A stretch of DNA of 64,000 nucleotides from Metaphire vulgaris (GCA_018105865.1 CM030868.1:2999113-3063112), one strand, 5' to 3'; shown: positions 12,283 through 26,914, counted from the stretch's first letter. Made by a program: numbers and translations. The notes: generated by a model not told the origin, from the sequence alone.

Positions 12283-12626
12283 CAGCGGTTCTCAACCTGT
12301 GGGTCGCGACCCCCACTGGGTTCGAATGACGATTTGCCAGGGGTCGCCCGAGACCATCAGAAATATGGGGTTGTCTCTTTTATTGTTATTGTACAAAATT
12401 TCCTCAGCGGTAGTTAAACGACGTACTGGTTGTTTTACTATAATTGTCATTCGAGGATAGACATGGAGACAATTAAATAGTAACGATTTCGAACATTTTG
12501 TTGTCGTAGCATTATTATTTTTAGCAGTTGACATTGTGGACGAAGATAATTTAACCGTTGGGGGTCGCCACATCATGGGCAATTGAATTAAAAGGGTCGC
12601 CGCACTATAAAGGTTGAGAACCGCTG
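12283..12626. mobile_element. hAT MITE with 16-bp perfect terminal inverted repeats
   Basis: Starts CAGCGGTTCTCAACCT and ends with its exact reverse complement. Flanked by GTCTAGAC (12275-12282) and GTCTAAAC (12627-12634), one mismatch. CAGNGGTTCTCAACC is a classic hAT terminus. 344 bp, non-coding. Confidence 0.85.
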
Positions 12627-12632
12627 GTCTAA

Positions 12633-12929
12633 ACGTTAAAAAACTCGGCGTCTGTCGTCTGCTCAGATGAGATTTCGAGATCGACAGATCGTCTGGAGCA
12701 CCGTCCCGGCTACTCAATGGACGACGCAGAAGCAGACGACAGCGTCGCATTTTCGTCGCTTGGCGGCGCCGAAGAAGCAGCAGCAGCTGACGCCATCGTA
12801 AAGCGATCGAACGCCGGGTTTCTCGGCGACCTTTCGACCCTCAGCGAAGAAGACCATCGCCGGTTCCTGTGCACCTATTGCGCCAAATACACCCACATCT
12901 GCGACCCCTTCCAGTTCTGTTACCTGTAG
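12633..12929 (+). CDS. Unassigned GC-rich open frame, about 70-99 codons
   Basis: The frame is open from 12633; the first ATG is at 12717 and the stop is at 12927. From the ATG it encodes 70 aa: an acidic, alanine-rich N-terminus (MDDAEADDS, GGAEEAAAADAI), then LSEEDHRRFLCTYCAKY and a short Cys-rich end. I do not recognise the family. It is far richer in CG and in GA/CG codons than its surroundings. It starts 7 bp after a hAT MITE and ends 15 bp before a TA-flanked MITE, so it may be a first exon or a preserved island between insertions. No clear TATA or splice donor was seen. It could also be chance. Confidence 0.3.
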   Translation, partial: TLKNSASVVCSDEISRSTDRLEHRPGYSMDDAEADDSVAFSSLGGAEEAAAADAIVKRSNAGFLGDLSTLSEEDHRRFLCTYCAKYTHICDPFQFCYL

Positions 12930-12943
12930 ACAGACATAACCTA

Positions 12944-13179
12944 CAGCTGCGTGAAAAAGTCCTGCACGTTTCACGTGTCACGCTCCTCACAAATTTTTTT
13001 TGCGAGTATCCATAAGGCAATCACACAATAATTAGCAAATTCTTTACCAAAAACATCAATACCCGTTGAAATACATTGAGATTTGCATATCCTAAATCAC
13101 TATAATGGTTATTCAGATATTCATAAAAAAACAAAAATCCCAAAATCCTATAAACGTGCAGGACTTTTTCGCACAGCTG
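12944..13179. mobile_element. TA-flanked MITE with ~28-bp inverted ends
   Basis: CAGCTGCGTGAAAAAGTCCT (12944) and AGGACTTTTTCGCACAGCTG (to 13179) are near-perfect inverted repeats that extend through GCACGTTT. TA flanks both ends, as in Tc1/mariner insertions. 236 bp, AT-rich middle. Confidence 0.75.
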
Positions 13180-13234
13180 TACATGATCCCGCTCGAATCT
13201 ATAGGATTAGATTCACCCTTTCGATATCTCAAAG

Positions 13235-13624
13235 CAGTGGCGGTTCCAAGAACTCTTGGTGGGGTGGGGGTGGGGGTGCAATGAATTTCTAGGAAGCTGG
13301 TGGGGATGCAATGAATTTGTCAAAGGAATTATATTATGTAAATGGTTTAGAAGAAAACTGCAGATTCGATTTGTAAAATAATATAATGTTCTGGATTGAA
13401 AACGTATAAAAGCCATTTTAGTCTGTGTTGTACAAAATCATAGTGCAAAATCGAGTTTTCTATTGCTGGAAGCGAATTTGTCGATTACATTGTCTATTGG
13501 ATGTGTCCATACCTCTATGTGGATATACATCAAGGCTAATCCGTTTAGACGATCATCTTCTATGTTGAAGACGCATTTTTGGTGGGCCGTATCCCCAGCC
13601 ATCCCCAACCTGGAACCGCCCCTG
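13235..13624. mobile_element. hAT MITE with exact 8-bp target duplication
   Basis: Ends CAGTGGCGGTTCCA / TGGAACCGCCCCTG. Target duplication TCTCAAAG at 13227-13234 and 13625-13632. 390 bp. The left part holds two copies of a GGTGGGGxTGCAATGAATTT motif. Confidence 0.85.
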
Positions 13625-13889
13625 TCTCAAAGACATGCTGCACCTCCTATAGGCCTACACGACAATTAGCAGTCATATGAGCGATTTTGTTCGCCCGTGT
13701 TTTTGTTCGACGATTGGATATTTCATTTTAATTCAAATCATCAAAGTTCGATAAAATTCAAAGTATCGAATTCTTTCTTCTAAACTAGGGACTAAATTAG
13801 TTAGAACAGTTATTTCTTACGGAATCAAGTCAGTCTGTCAGTAGTAAAATCACGTGAATTTTTAGAGCGCTTTCGAAGCACGTAGGCTA

Positions 13890-14144
13890 CAGAGCAGGCG
13901 CGTGACTTTCGGGGCCTCCTGCAATTTTTACGAGCGCAACGTTTTTTGAATGTCTTGACGAGCAAAAAAGGTCATCCGTATATATTTTTGCCTCTTCAAA
14001 TGGCCTGACGAACAAAAGACAAAACAAATACTACTTAAGAATAAGAATAATGAAAACTCTTAAATATCCCAGGCCGGCGGGGCCCCTGCGTCCGGCGGGG
14101 CCCCCTGCGACCGCAGGCTTTGCAGGCCCCACGCGCCGGCTCTG
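13890..14144. mobile_element. hAT-like MITE inserted in a SINE-like repeat
   Basis: Ends CAGAGCAGGCGCGTG / CACGCGCCGGCTCTG. Flanks GTAGGCTA and GTAGCCTG agree at 6 of 8 positions. Inner GGCGGGGCCCC motifs are tandemly repeated. The sequence on either side (13840-13889 and 14145-14175) joins into a copy of the repeat at 14218-14312. Confidence 0.6.
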
Positions 14145-14217
14145 GTAGCCTGCAGCAGTAGCTGCTTATTCCTACGGGAGCTTAATCTACGATTGAAATA
14201 ACCATTAGCCGAAGGTT

Positions 14218-14312
14218 AAGTAAGTAAAGTAAAATCTCGTGGATTTCTATAGCGCCTTGGAAGCAGTTAAGCAGCACAACAGTAGCTGCTTATTCTTAGG
14301 CGGTTAGTTTTC
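14218..14312. repeat. SINE-like repeat, GTAAAATCTCGTGGATTTCT family
   Basis: AAGTAAAGTAAAATCTCGTG, GATTTCTATAGCGCCTTGGA, AGCAG...GTAGCTGCTTATTC. The core recurs, in either orientation, at 13840-13889 (split by a hAT MITE), 24485-24536, 36535-36745 and 41527-41575, usually ending in (TTTAC)n or (TTAC)n. Confidence 0.65.
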
Positions 14313-14599
14313 AGCCGGGCAAAATTATCAATTACAGAATGTTATTACAAGAGCGGGGGTTGGGAAGCAGCAAGGCAGACTTTGAACAGATGTAGGCAGT
14401 GTTTAATCTAGGCTGTTTCCCCTCCCCGAAAATTTCAAATTCCCAGGGAACTTGGACCAGCAGCCCCTTTCCCCCCGAATATTTCAAATTCCCCCCGGAA
14501 ATTTTGGCATACTACATGGACTAACAGCAGCCCCTAGCAGAATTCCCCCCGGATCATTATTATTATCATTATTATTGAAATGTTGTTTGATTAACTTAT

Positions 14600-14738
14600 T
14601 ACTGTTGATTGGCAGGTGACCAACTTATTATTATTACTAGCATCATTATTATTATAATATCATCATCATCATTAGAATTAGTATTATTATTGTTAGGTGT
14701 GTGTGTGTGTGTGTATAATGTTATTATTGTTATTATTG

Positions 14739-14826
<88 letters not shown>

Positions 14827-15211
14827 CATCATCATCATCATCATCCTCATCATCATCGTCTTCGTCGTCGTCGTCGCTACTATAGTATTTTCGTTAACGT
14901 ATGATTGGCAGGGTACTGATGGCAGACCATTGATAGGCCTAAGTGAAGGATGATTGGCAGGTGTATGTTTGAGAGATGACAGACTGGTGAAATATGAAAG
15001 TTGATTGACAGGTGCCAAACTGACAGGTGACCGATGACAGGTGAAAGATGACAGGTGACTGACAGATGGCGATTGCAAGCGACAGATGATTGGCAGGTGA
15101 CCAACTATTGCGAAATTCCCATTTTCTCCTTTATATGAACCAATAAGTCAATGAAATCTAAAGCGCCATTATTTAGTGATGCCCATAACATCAGCCGTTA
15201 ACATAAAATAT

Positions 15212-15273
<62 letters not shown>

Positions 15274-15312
15274 AAACTGACAGGTGATTGACAGGAGAAA
15301 GATGACAGGTAC
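14600..15312. repeat. Minisatellite field around ATTGGCAGGTGACC and GACAGGTGA motifs
   Basis: GATTGGCAGGTGACCAACT occurs at 14606 and near 15090; about ten GACAGGTG(A) or GGCAGGTG motifs lie between 14900 and 15312. Inside are a GT run (14697-14714), a long (TTA)n/(ATC)n array (14716-14875) and an (AT)n array (15217-15271). Confidence 0.65.
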
Positions 15313-15315
15313 GTG

Positions 15316-15518
15316 CAGTGGCGTAGCCAGCTTATGCAAAGTGGGGTTATTAACTGGAGGCACTATGCAACTGAACACTGAAGCCTCGGCCGACCCCCTT
15401 TTTCCCCACTACCCTTCCTTAAACCAAAAGTTAACGGATTTACATAAATTGTGTTGGTCATATTTTTTGAAATGGGGTTGTTTGAACAACTCCAAACAAC
15501 CCCGTGGCTACGCTACTG
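15316..15518. mobile_element. MITE with CAGTGGCGTAGCCAG ends
   Basis: Left CAGTGGCGTAGCCAGC and right GTGGCTACGCTACTG are inverted repeats. No clear target duplication. 203 bp. A related left end (CAGTGGCGTAGCCAGAG) stands alone at 28313. Confidence 0.55.
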
Positions 15519-16263
15519 ATCTTAGGGACGAAACACTTTCCTGCGAAACTTTTCTCACGTACATCTCTGAAAACATATTTATTTAGTGCACAAGCCGAGG
15601 CGCATTAGGTTTAATTATGCCCCTAGAAATGATGCTGCTGCTGATGATGATGATAAATCTCTGAAAATTTTGGGGAGCTGGGCTTTTTTGTGGAATCTGG
15701 GTTTTAAATATTTCTTGACGATGATTTATATGTTTTTCAATATTCTTGGCATTTATAGAATCTGAAATTTGACTGCTTTGACTGTGTCCAGCACTCTTTG
15801 CACTCTTATATATTATATTAGTATTTCCAAATGTCCTCAAATCCTCAATTTAGTTCGGCAAGCCAAAAAGGTCATCACCACTTTTTAAGAGGCAAATTAC
15901 TACTCAATTTACCAGGTTGTCCCAGCGAGATTGTTTTTAAAAGGATACGATCTGGTTTTTTGCACTCAAAAAGTTAACTGGCAACACTGATAATTACTGC
16001 GAAGATCTGGTCGGCCATCTTGATTCTTGAGTCCTTGACTAAGTTACTAACAGTAAGCACTAAGTGATTGATAAGAATAATATTTCTACATTTTACAGTT
16101 TATTTATTTAAATTCGGCAGATTCAAATAATAATTTCTCAATTTAGCGGAACTATCGTTTACGTTTTGCATTTTCAGCAGTCTTCATTTAAAACACGTAT
16201 TTTTTGTTTAATGCGGAAACCACCGTGGGGCTTTTGGGAGAAATTCAGTTCAACTGTTCCTTC

Positions 16264-16476
16264 ATGGGCGCCCGCACATTAGGGCAAGAGGGGCACTTGC
16301 CCCATGAAAATGCAAATACCAATATTTCACATTGAAATTTGAAAACCGTGCTAAAATACTAACCGTGACCATTGTGTTAAAATGTGTTTTGCCCCATCCT
16401 GGAAAAATGTATGTTGCGTGACCATTGTGTTTTGCGCTTCTTTGAAATATTTCTGTGGGCGCCCTTGGTTCTCCCC
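16264..16476. mobile_element. Palindromic MITE with CATGGGCGCCCGCACA ends
   Basis: Left CATGGGCGCCCGCACATTAG, right TTTCTGTGGGCGCCCTTG. The interior carries ACCGTGACCATTGTGTT repeats and GGGGCAAAAC/GTTTTGCCCC complementarity. Related copies: 2020-2095 (left end only), 11591-11806 and 61011-61227. Confidence 0.65.
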
Positions 16477-17111
16477 GAAATGCCATGGGCAAATTTTTGT
16501 GCCTATGGAATTAGAGATTGAATTCAAGAACAAACGATTGATCCGAGCCTTATAATGCAGGGGATGGTAGAATTATTGGGTATTTAGTAAAATTGTGCTG
16601 TGGTTGTGGCGCTATAGAGTTTCATGTTTATTTTGTTTTGGGTTGGTAGTATTTAATTAAATTGGATAGAATTTGCTTTTCTGTAGTCATTTAAAGAAAT
16701 TTAATGTTTATATTGCCTAAATAAATGGTAGACGTTTCACTGTTGAGACCTAATCATGAAGAAAAACACTTGAATTAATGATCAGGAGTGTATTATGACA
16801 GGAGAGGAGAAATAAGCCGATGTAGCGATCTTCAGTGGTGATAGAGTTAATTGGGATTATGGGGATAGATTTGTTAGTAAGAACACTGAACAGACACCAG
16901 TGTCCTTTCCAGAAATTTCATTTCAGTTTCTCCAAGCTAGGGATCGCTGGGAACTGGAGACCAGTGTGAATGATGGCTGGTTTAAAAAGATTACTTTATT
17001 AATTTTTGCATTGTCACCAATGGATGCATGTGCAAACATTAGACTTTTATTTTATCTTTGAGAAATTTGTGTTTTTTTATTTTGTGGTAGTTGAAAGCCT
17101 GGAGCGGAATA

Positions 17112-20508
<3,397 letters not shown>

Positions 20509-21481
20509 GCTCTGCTGAGCCGTCTGTCTTTAATGGGCGTGTTGGCAGACAACAGGGTTTATTGATGATGATGATGATGTCATTATTGCAGTAGGGCAAG
20601 TTGCTGTCCACTCAGACTTGGAAGAGGATTTATAATCATGTCTATATTGGTTTCTCTTGTAATTATTTATCTTCAAACTCTTGCTCTTCTGATGGCACTG
20701 TACGGTATTATTCTGTGCCATGAAAGGTTCTTTCTGACGATGTTTTGTTAAAGAAAGATCTCCTGGATTCATGATTCATCAGTCGTTTTAATTTGATTTC
20801 CATTTAGTTATGGCACTGTTTACTTATTAGATTCATTCCCAGTCCTTCGACTCCCTAAATCTGTAATTATGAATTAATTATATTTTAAATTTCACAATGC
20901 CTGCACATGGGCTACATTTTGTATACACTTGCCAAAGAGCAGTTTATATTTTGATGTACTAGAGAGAGTGATGTGAATATGAAGAACTTTTTTCAATGCT
21001 CACCTTTACTGAGTTTTCAATTTTGTTATCATGGTCATCATCATTATCATTATAAAGCCTGCCTGCTGTTCGATATTCTGATTTAGAAGTGCTAGTTGTT
21101 TGACTGGTGATTTTCCATATTCTGATCTAATTTTTGTAAGATTTGTAGCAGATTTGAATTAATCTCCGAATTGTACTTCAGAATGGTGGCACCTGCTTAT
21201 TCCGTGCTATCCATTTTAGGCGTACAGTAGTTCTCGATCATTTTCTTTGGTGTTGGTTGTATCTTGTTTTTGCCTGCGTCTGATGTGTTTAAGAATTTCA
21301 AACTTGCAAGAAGCTGTTCTTTCTCAGTTCACTATATTTAAAGTTCTCAATGTTGATTCTCTGCTTTGGTAGAATAATAATAATAATAATAATAATAATG
21401 ATTTTCAAATGGTTTAGGAGGCTAAAACTGAGCCTGTGTGAAAACTGCTGTAATTTTAAATTAGAATCCTTTGTTGATGTA

Positions 21482-21561
<80 letters not shown>

Positions 21562-22710
21562 AGCAATGGCCCAAACACTGATCCTAGTTAGTCTTGCCCA
21601 TTTGAATGCTTACCCCAATGCCAACCTCTTCTTCCCCTCAACCAATTTTTTTATCCAACTGAGAATATTTCCCCCCTATTCCACGGGACTTAATTTTGTA
21701 TGTGACATTGTTGTCTTATGGAGAACAATAGGAAATCTCTTACGTTTAGTGATATCGTGAAGCATTTAAATTCATATATACTACTGTGATGTTTGAAATG
21801 TTATCTTTACTTGACAATTCCTAAAATCCATTCTTTACAGTTTGGTGCATTCTTCAGCCTTTAGTGAAGGCATTTTATGTTAGTGTATGTTACTAAATTG
21901 TATTCATTTACCGGTACTTTAAAGTAATACGCTATACCCATAAATGAAATTTTGTAAACTCTAAAGTCTAGTTTTTCTGTTTTGTTCAGGATTATCTATT
22001 TGAAAATACAAGTTTTGTGGATGGATAATTAGTCTGTGTTGTCAGGTTATGCTCAGCAGAGATATATTATGAACTAACTTTAACTTCTGAGGCTGTAGGC
22101 TTCTGAACACTTATGCTGTCTCAGAGAACAGAGTCTGAACAAGGCAATGTTTGAGTATTCATGCCCTCAGTGCAATTTGCATTATAATTGGGGTTGTAGG
22201 TTAACAGATTGGTAGACAGCTATAATTGTTCATTCAGTTACAGTGATCTGTGTTCTGGGCAAGTCTGCATTGTGTTCTTGGAAGTGGTGGCTTGCTAGCT
22301 GTCAACATAATTGGCATAGTCAGCAGTTGGCTATAAAGTAAACCATTCACTGTATTAGTAATTCAAAAGTTCATATAAAACTTTTATCAAAGCAGGTTGA
22401 ACATTTTTGGAAGAGACGTGAATTCAGTGGGCGACTCTTACCTGTGACATTTGCTTTGTCGAGATGTTTCAAAGTTATGGTTATGTTGGTTATTGATACA
22501 TTGTGTGATTTCGTCTTGAATTACTCCAAATTAGTATGATAGTTGTGTGCAGCTGCTTTGTCAGGTATTTATTATAGCAGCCCTAAATATTCACTTTCTA
22601 CTCATATGCAATTTTGGATTCTATGAATATGATAGTTGCAGATGAGATGCAAATGACCTTTTACCTAAATCTGCTCATGACCCTTGCCAATAATCTCACC
22701 AGCTACCGTA
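20509..22710. other. CDC42 3' flank and intergenic sequence
   Basis: The first part is probably CDC42 3' UTR (T-rich, no repeat match). A short AAT run (21374-21399) and the (AT)n array (21489-21556) follow. No secure polyA site could be chosen. Confidence 0.4.
21489..21556. repeat. (AT)n microsatellite
   Basis: About 66 bp of alternating AT, in the 3' flank of CDC42. Confidence 0.95.
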
Positions 22711-22714
22711 ACTC

Positions 22715-22995
22715 AACTACCATAATTTTTTATGTAATGTTATTACCAGGTCTAATGTGCAAAAGCTTCCAAGAATTCAGAATGTCATTGCTAGGGCCAA
22801 AACCCCCAAGCAGGACCATGTACAGTAAAACCTATACTTATAAATTTACACTGGCTGCCTGTTGAATAAAGAATTGCTTTCAGGACTGTTCTGTTGATGT
22901 ATAAAACATACACTGACCAACCTCTACAACAATTCCATGTTAAATCACCATTCAAAATTATTTGCCAACACATTGCTAAGTGTACCCAGAACTAG
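22715..22995 (+). mobile_element. Degenerate CR1-like LINE fragment
   Basis: With frame changes it reads like (L)QRIQNVIARAKTPKQDH, LHWLPVE.RIAFRTVLLMYK and YTDQPL.QFHVKSP, the C-terminal LHWLP...RI.(Y/F)K...Y block of CR1-like reverse transcriptases. No intact frame remains. Confidence 0.5.
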
Positions 22996-23454
22996 ACCTG
23001 AAACTGGCAAGATAGCTTTTTTCTGCTAACAGCCTAATTTTTCAGGTGGGACCTTATACCCCATCGGGGAAGCTCTCAACGTTCACCACACCGGAGCCCT
23101 TGGCCTAGCGCTATTTGTTACAAATTATTATTCAGTCTTATTTAGGTTATTATTAATCGTTATGTCCAAGTTAGTTAAGATGTTGCCAACATATCATGTT
23201 GCCCACAGTGGGCCAAGTCTAGTGTGGACCTCACATTTTTTGCCAGTAGGCCTACCGGTAAAATACAGTGTAGTTTCTGTTCTGCAAATTCTGTTATACT
23301 GCACTCAGGGCTGCCGAGAGGAGGGCAGGGGCAACTGCACAGTGGCCCGGCGGTGTGGGGAGGGCGGGCCCATGATGAATACGTATACTTAACAATAATG
23401 TGAATAATAACACTAAAGTAGAGGGGCCCGACGAGCAAAAGGGGGGCCCGACGT

Positions 23455-23690
23455 GAAAAGGTTGACAAGCAAAAAAGGTCACCATGCAGCTAATTTTAAG
23501 ATGTAAAAGAGGTTGATATCAAAAAAGGTCGTCAGGTAATTTAAAGATGTAAAAGAGGCTGACAATCAAAAAAGGTCAGGTAATTTTAAGATGTAAAAGA
23601 GGCTGACAATCAAAAAAGGTCGTCAGGTAATTTTAAGATGTAAAAGAGGTTGACAACTTGACATGTAAAAAAGGTCGTCAATCACATAGA
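23455..23690. repeat. Minisatellite, ~45-60-bp unit, four to five copies
   Basis: Units carry GTAAAAGAGG(C/T)TGACAAT, CAAAAAAGGTCGTCAGGTAA and TTTTAAGAT. Unit length varies by small deletions. The motif (T)GACAAGCAAAAAAGGTCATC also occurs singly at 8323, 8361, 13958, 15861, 27245 and (inverted) 53727. Confidence 0.75.
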
Positions 23691-23716
23691 CTTTAATATC
23701 ATAGTATAATAAATCT

Positions 23717-24105
23717 ATGGTCAATCAAGCCAGAAGATCAGATCACGTGACATCGCTTCTTTATGAACTTCACTGGCTTCGTGTTCCACAGCGGATTGAA
23801 TACAGATTGGCGATCCTTACTTATCGGTGTCTTCATGGTCCGGCGCCATCGTATCTGTCGGATGATTTCTGCAAGACTTCGGACATCAACTCTCGTCAAC
23901 GATTGCGATCTGCGTCCAGTCTTACTCTCGTTGTTCCGTCTACACGCCACGTTACCATTGGTGACCGCATGTTTCCGGTAGCAGCTGGCGTCCAAAGTTT
24001 GGAATAGCCTGCCACCATCAACAACTATGGCAAAGACAATAGAATCATTCAAACGAGAACTTAAAACTGCTCTCTTTGTTGGTAGTTATCCAGAACATTG
24101 ATCGT
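23717..24105 (+). mobile_element. CR1-like LINE C-terminus
   Basis: Frame 23717-24007 reads LHWLRVPQRIEYRLAILTYR, CLHGPAPSYLSDDF and LVVPSTRHVTIGDRMFPVAA. After a one-base shift near 23990 it continues KVWNSLPPSTTMAKTIESFK, RELKTALFVG to a stop at 24099-24101. This is the standard end of CR1/L2-type ORF2. It is followed by a (TTA)n array. Confidence 0.75.
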
Positions 24106-24182
24106 TGTAGGATATACTGTTTGGATTTTTTAGTTGTAAGGTGGCCTAGTAGTACTTGTACGATATGCCACCATAATCAGTT

Positions 24183-24199
24183 CATTATTATTATTGTTA

Positions 24200-24267
<68 letters not shown>

Positions 24268-24292
24268 GTTATTGTTATTATTATTATTGTGA
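24183..24292. repeat. (TTA)n microsatellite
   Basis: Triplet array with TTG interruptions, directly after a LINE 3' end (23717-24105). Another (TTA)n run is at 24971-25023. Confidence 0.9.
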
Positions 24293-24306
24293 TCATAGAA
24301 ATATTT

Positions 24307-24419
24307 ATGGGTGCACAATGGAGCAGTGGTTAGCGCACTGGTCTGCAGTGGTTTTCACACAGGCTTACCTAACCTCCTAAACCACTTTAAATCGCATTAT
24401 GATCATGATCATGATGATG

Positions 24420-24452
<33 letters not shown>

Positions 24453-24455
24453 GTT
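24307..24455 (+). mobile_element. tRNA-like SINE head fused to LINE 3' end and CAT/GAT repeat
   Basis: GGGTGCACAATGGAGCAGTG and GTTAGCGCACTGGTCTGCAG resemble the 5' half of a tRNA with an A box. Then come a LINE-type tail (GTGGTTTTCACACAGGCTTA, ACCACTTTAAATCGC) and a (CAT)n run. This is the usual make-up of a SINE sharing the LINE 3' end. Confidence 0.5.
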
Positions 24456-24484
24456 GTTATTATTATTATATTGTGCTGCTTTCC

Positions 24485-24540
24485 AAGGCGCTATAGAAAT
24501 CCACGAGATTTTACTTTACTTTACTTTACTTTACTTTTAT
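24485..24540. repeat. SINE-like repeat with (TTTAC)n tail
   Basis: AAGGCGCTATAGAAATCCAC, GAGATTTTACTTTACTTTAC then further TTTAC units. Same core as 14218, inverted. Confidence 0.6.
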
Positions 24541-24970
24541 TGTTGTTGCTGTTGTTGTTGATCTGTTGTCAGTTTGCTCATTTGAATTTGTGTTACCTGA
24601 GACATGTGTCTAAATTTCTGTTGGCCCTGGGGTTACTTAGCTCTAAAATACCTGCTTAACCCTCCCCAGCAATTAAAGGAAGGCACTCAGAGCATTTTCA
24701 TGCAATATAATTTATTGGATGCTATTTGATGTATCTAGAACTAATGCTGAAATTGAAGAGGGTTTTTATGGTTGGTTGCACCTTGTCATCTCCCAGATTG
24801 CTGCATTGGACTATGTATTCAGAACTCAATAAACTTTTATTACCTTACATTACATGTTACTGACCTTGTCTCACTTAGTACATGTTATAAGCCTATAGAC
24901 ATAAGCACCGATAAAATTGTGAAGACTTTTACAGAGGCCTATTGAATGTCAAAGGTATTTGCCTACAGCA

Positions 24971-25019
<49 letters not shown>

Positions 25020-25094
25020 GTTATTCAATGTAGAGATTATTGTGGCAACTAATACAGAGACTGCATGGACACATTACAAATTATAGATTACAAT

Positions 25095-25420
25095 AGCTTG
25101 TGCAAAATAGTTATGTTGTGAATCTCTTCTTGAAGGTGTCTGGCATAAGGGAGAGTTGAACTGAAGAAGGCAGGTGGTTCCATGCCCTCGCAGCAGTCAC
25201 GGGAAAGGCACGATCGCCTACAGTACGAAGGAGCATCGACGGAACGACCAGAGAGGCGGTTCTCAGGCGACACCGACCTGCCTGATCTGCGACTCGTGCT
25301 AATTCTGTCACTAAGGGCCTATACCAGTCAGGCAGCGGTAAGCCAGCGTTGCCAACTGAAACTGAATCCCCTCTGGCATTGAAAGCCAATGTAAGGCGAT
25401 GTATGTATGGCGATGACAAT
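25095..25420 (-). mobile_element. CR1-like LINE C-terminus (minus strand)
   Basis: The minus-strand frame from 25419 reads RCRLRTASLVVPSMLLRTVG, DRAFPVTAARAWNHLPSSVQ and PDTFKKRFTT, the canonical ORF2 C-terminus of a LINE. It is divergent from the 23.7-kb copy, so it is a separate insertion. Confidence 0.75.
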
Positions 25421-25429
25421 ACGCATATA

Positions 25430-26290
25430 TTTCAGAGTGATCTTTCTGGCTTGACTTGGCTCTAATTCAATTTGGCTATGGTGTGCCATCGGCTTATGCC
25501 TGGGCATTAAGATAGTGGCACCACAGAAGTTCATTGATTGATTGATTGATATGTCTCATTATTATTATGCATGTATTTTGAGCAGTCATTGTCAGCTGTG
25601 TGCTTTTAAATGTAATGCTAAATACTGTGATATACTTTATAATTATGTCCATGTCATCTTTGTTGAGTTTGACCTTGTTTATTGTCCAGTGCAAGGCATG
25701 CACACTGATACACGCTGAAATGTTTGTAGCAGACTTTTTCCAGTCTCTAGTTGAGGCGCCTAGGGTCACTTTGGTAAAATAAGCATCACTTAGTAACCAC
25801 AGTGTCACGAGGTGCACAAATTTGTAAAAATGTGTCTAAGTGGACTCATACTGGCATCTAAAAGTGCTTGAGGGTAACTCTCATATCTCTGAAGATTTTT
25901 AGATCTTTTTCTGCACTTCTTGCTATCTACAGGTGTTATTTTGTTAGTTGCTGTATTAGAGGGGTAATGCTGAAGGAAATAAGATTGTTATTTTGGCTTA
26001 TACAAAGTCCCTTGCAGAACATATGACATGGAATATCATGCCCAGAAATTCTGGTGACAGCCTTTCTAGCTTGCTGATTTTCTCGAAAGATGGAAAATGG
26101 AACTCGATGTCTGGATTTCTATTCATAATCTTAACTTATAGAGGCATAGAATATGACTGGACTTCAAATTCTATTATATTTATTGCCAATGGCGTGCCAT
26201 TGATAATATTCATTAGGCATGTCAGTTCGGCTAAGTTTGTTTGATTATTGTCGTTTACTTTTGAACACTATTTGACCGTTTGAGTTCTCG
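25430..26290. other. Sequence before the orphan dehydrogenase exon
   Basis: AT-rich, with a (TTGA)n run at 25534-25552. No further dehydrogenase exon is visible. The segment before 26300 is T-rich and ends in a good acceptor. Confidence 0.4.
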
Positions 26291-26299
26291 GTGTTGCAG

Positions 26300-26480
26300 G
26301 TGTTCCGATTTACAGAACCGCAATGCCACCCAGTGTCTTCGGATGCACGGTGGTTTCGGATACATGTGGGAATATCCGATTGCCAAGGCCTTTGTCGATT
26401 CTCGGGTTCAGCAGTTTTATGCCGGCAGCAACGAGATCATGAACGTGCTGATCGCACGTTGTATTTTGGCCGAGAAGTAA
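26300..26480 (+). CDS. ACADL: Terminal exon of a long-chain acyl-CoA dehydrogenase (orphan, 3' partial)
   Basis: Encodes the last ~59 residues of a mitochondrial flavoprotein of fatty-acid beta-oxidation. A 3' splice site (GTTGCAG) precedes 26300; the exon opens with the third base of a codon, then reads CSDLQNRNATQC, RMHGGFGYMWEYPIAKAF, SRVQQFYAGSNEIM, ending at TAA 26478-26480. HGGxGYMWEYPIAKA and the (Y)xGxNEIM segment are typical of the ACADL C-terminal helical domain. No other exon of the gene was seen between CDC42 and here, or downstream. The upstream exons could lie before CDC42 (CDC42 nested in a long intron), be lost (exon fragment), or be misassembled. The frame is intact and the residues well conserved, which suggests function or recent origin. 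The family call is firm, the ACADL subtype less so. Confidence 0.75.
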
Positions 26481-26914
26481 AACACGAGACTTAAACGAGT
26501 ATTCAATACAACACTATGGCTTCCGGCTTACCGTGTTGCGTAATGGGTGCACAGTCGAGCAGTGGTTGCTCCAGTGCACAGTGGAACAGTGGAACTGTTG
26601 CTCCAACACTCAGTTTTGTAGGCCTTCTGCTATTTGACTGGAGGATATACGTTGATACTACTGTACTAACGGTATCATTAAATCATATCACACAATGAAA
26701 GTCAACTGTCTCAGAATTAGGTTCAAATATTGGCAAGTTATTTTTTTCTCGAGAAATCATGCTTTTAATCAAGTGCCATTTTACTGTTTAAAATTGCTGT
26801 ATTTTCAAGAAGAGCAAATCAAACTTGAAACTGTTTTCTTATCTGTTGTCCTTGTCAGCGACTGCTTACTGCGAATTGGTGTTTATATTGGTTGTTTGCT
26901 CTGGTGTAGCCTGA

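Noticed and set aside
23455..23690. CRISPR array
   Set aside because: Repeats are contiguous without unique spacers of constant size, and this is animal DNA.
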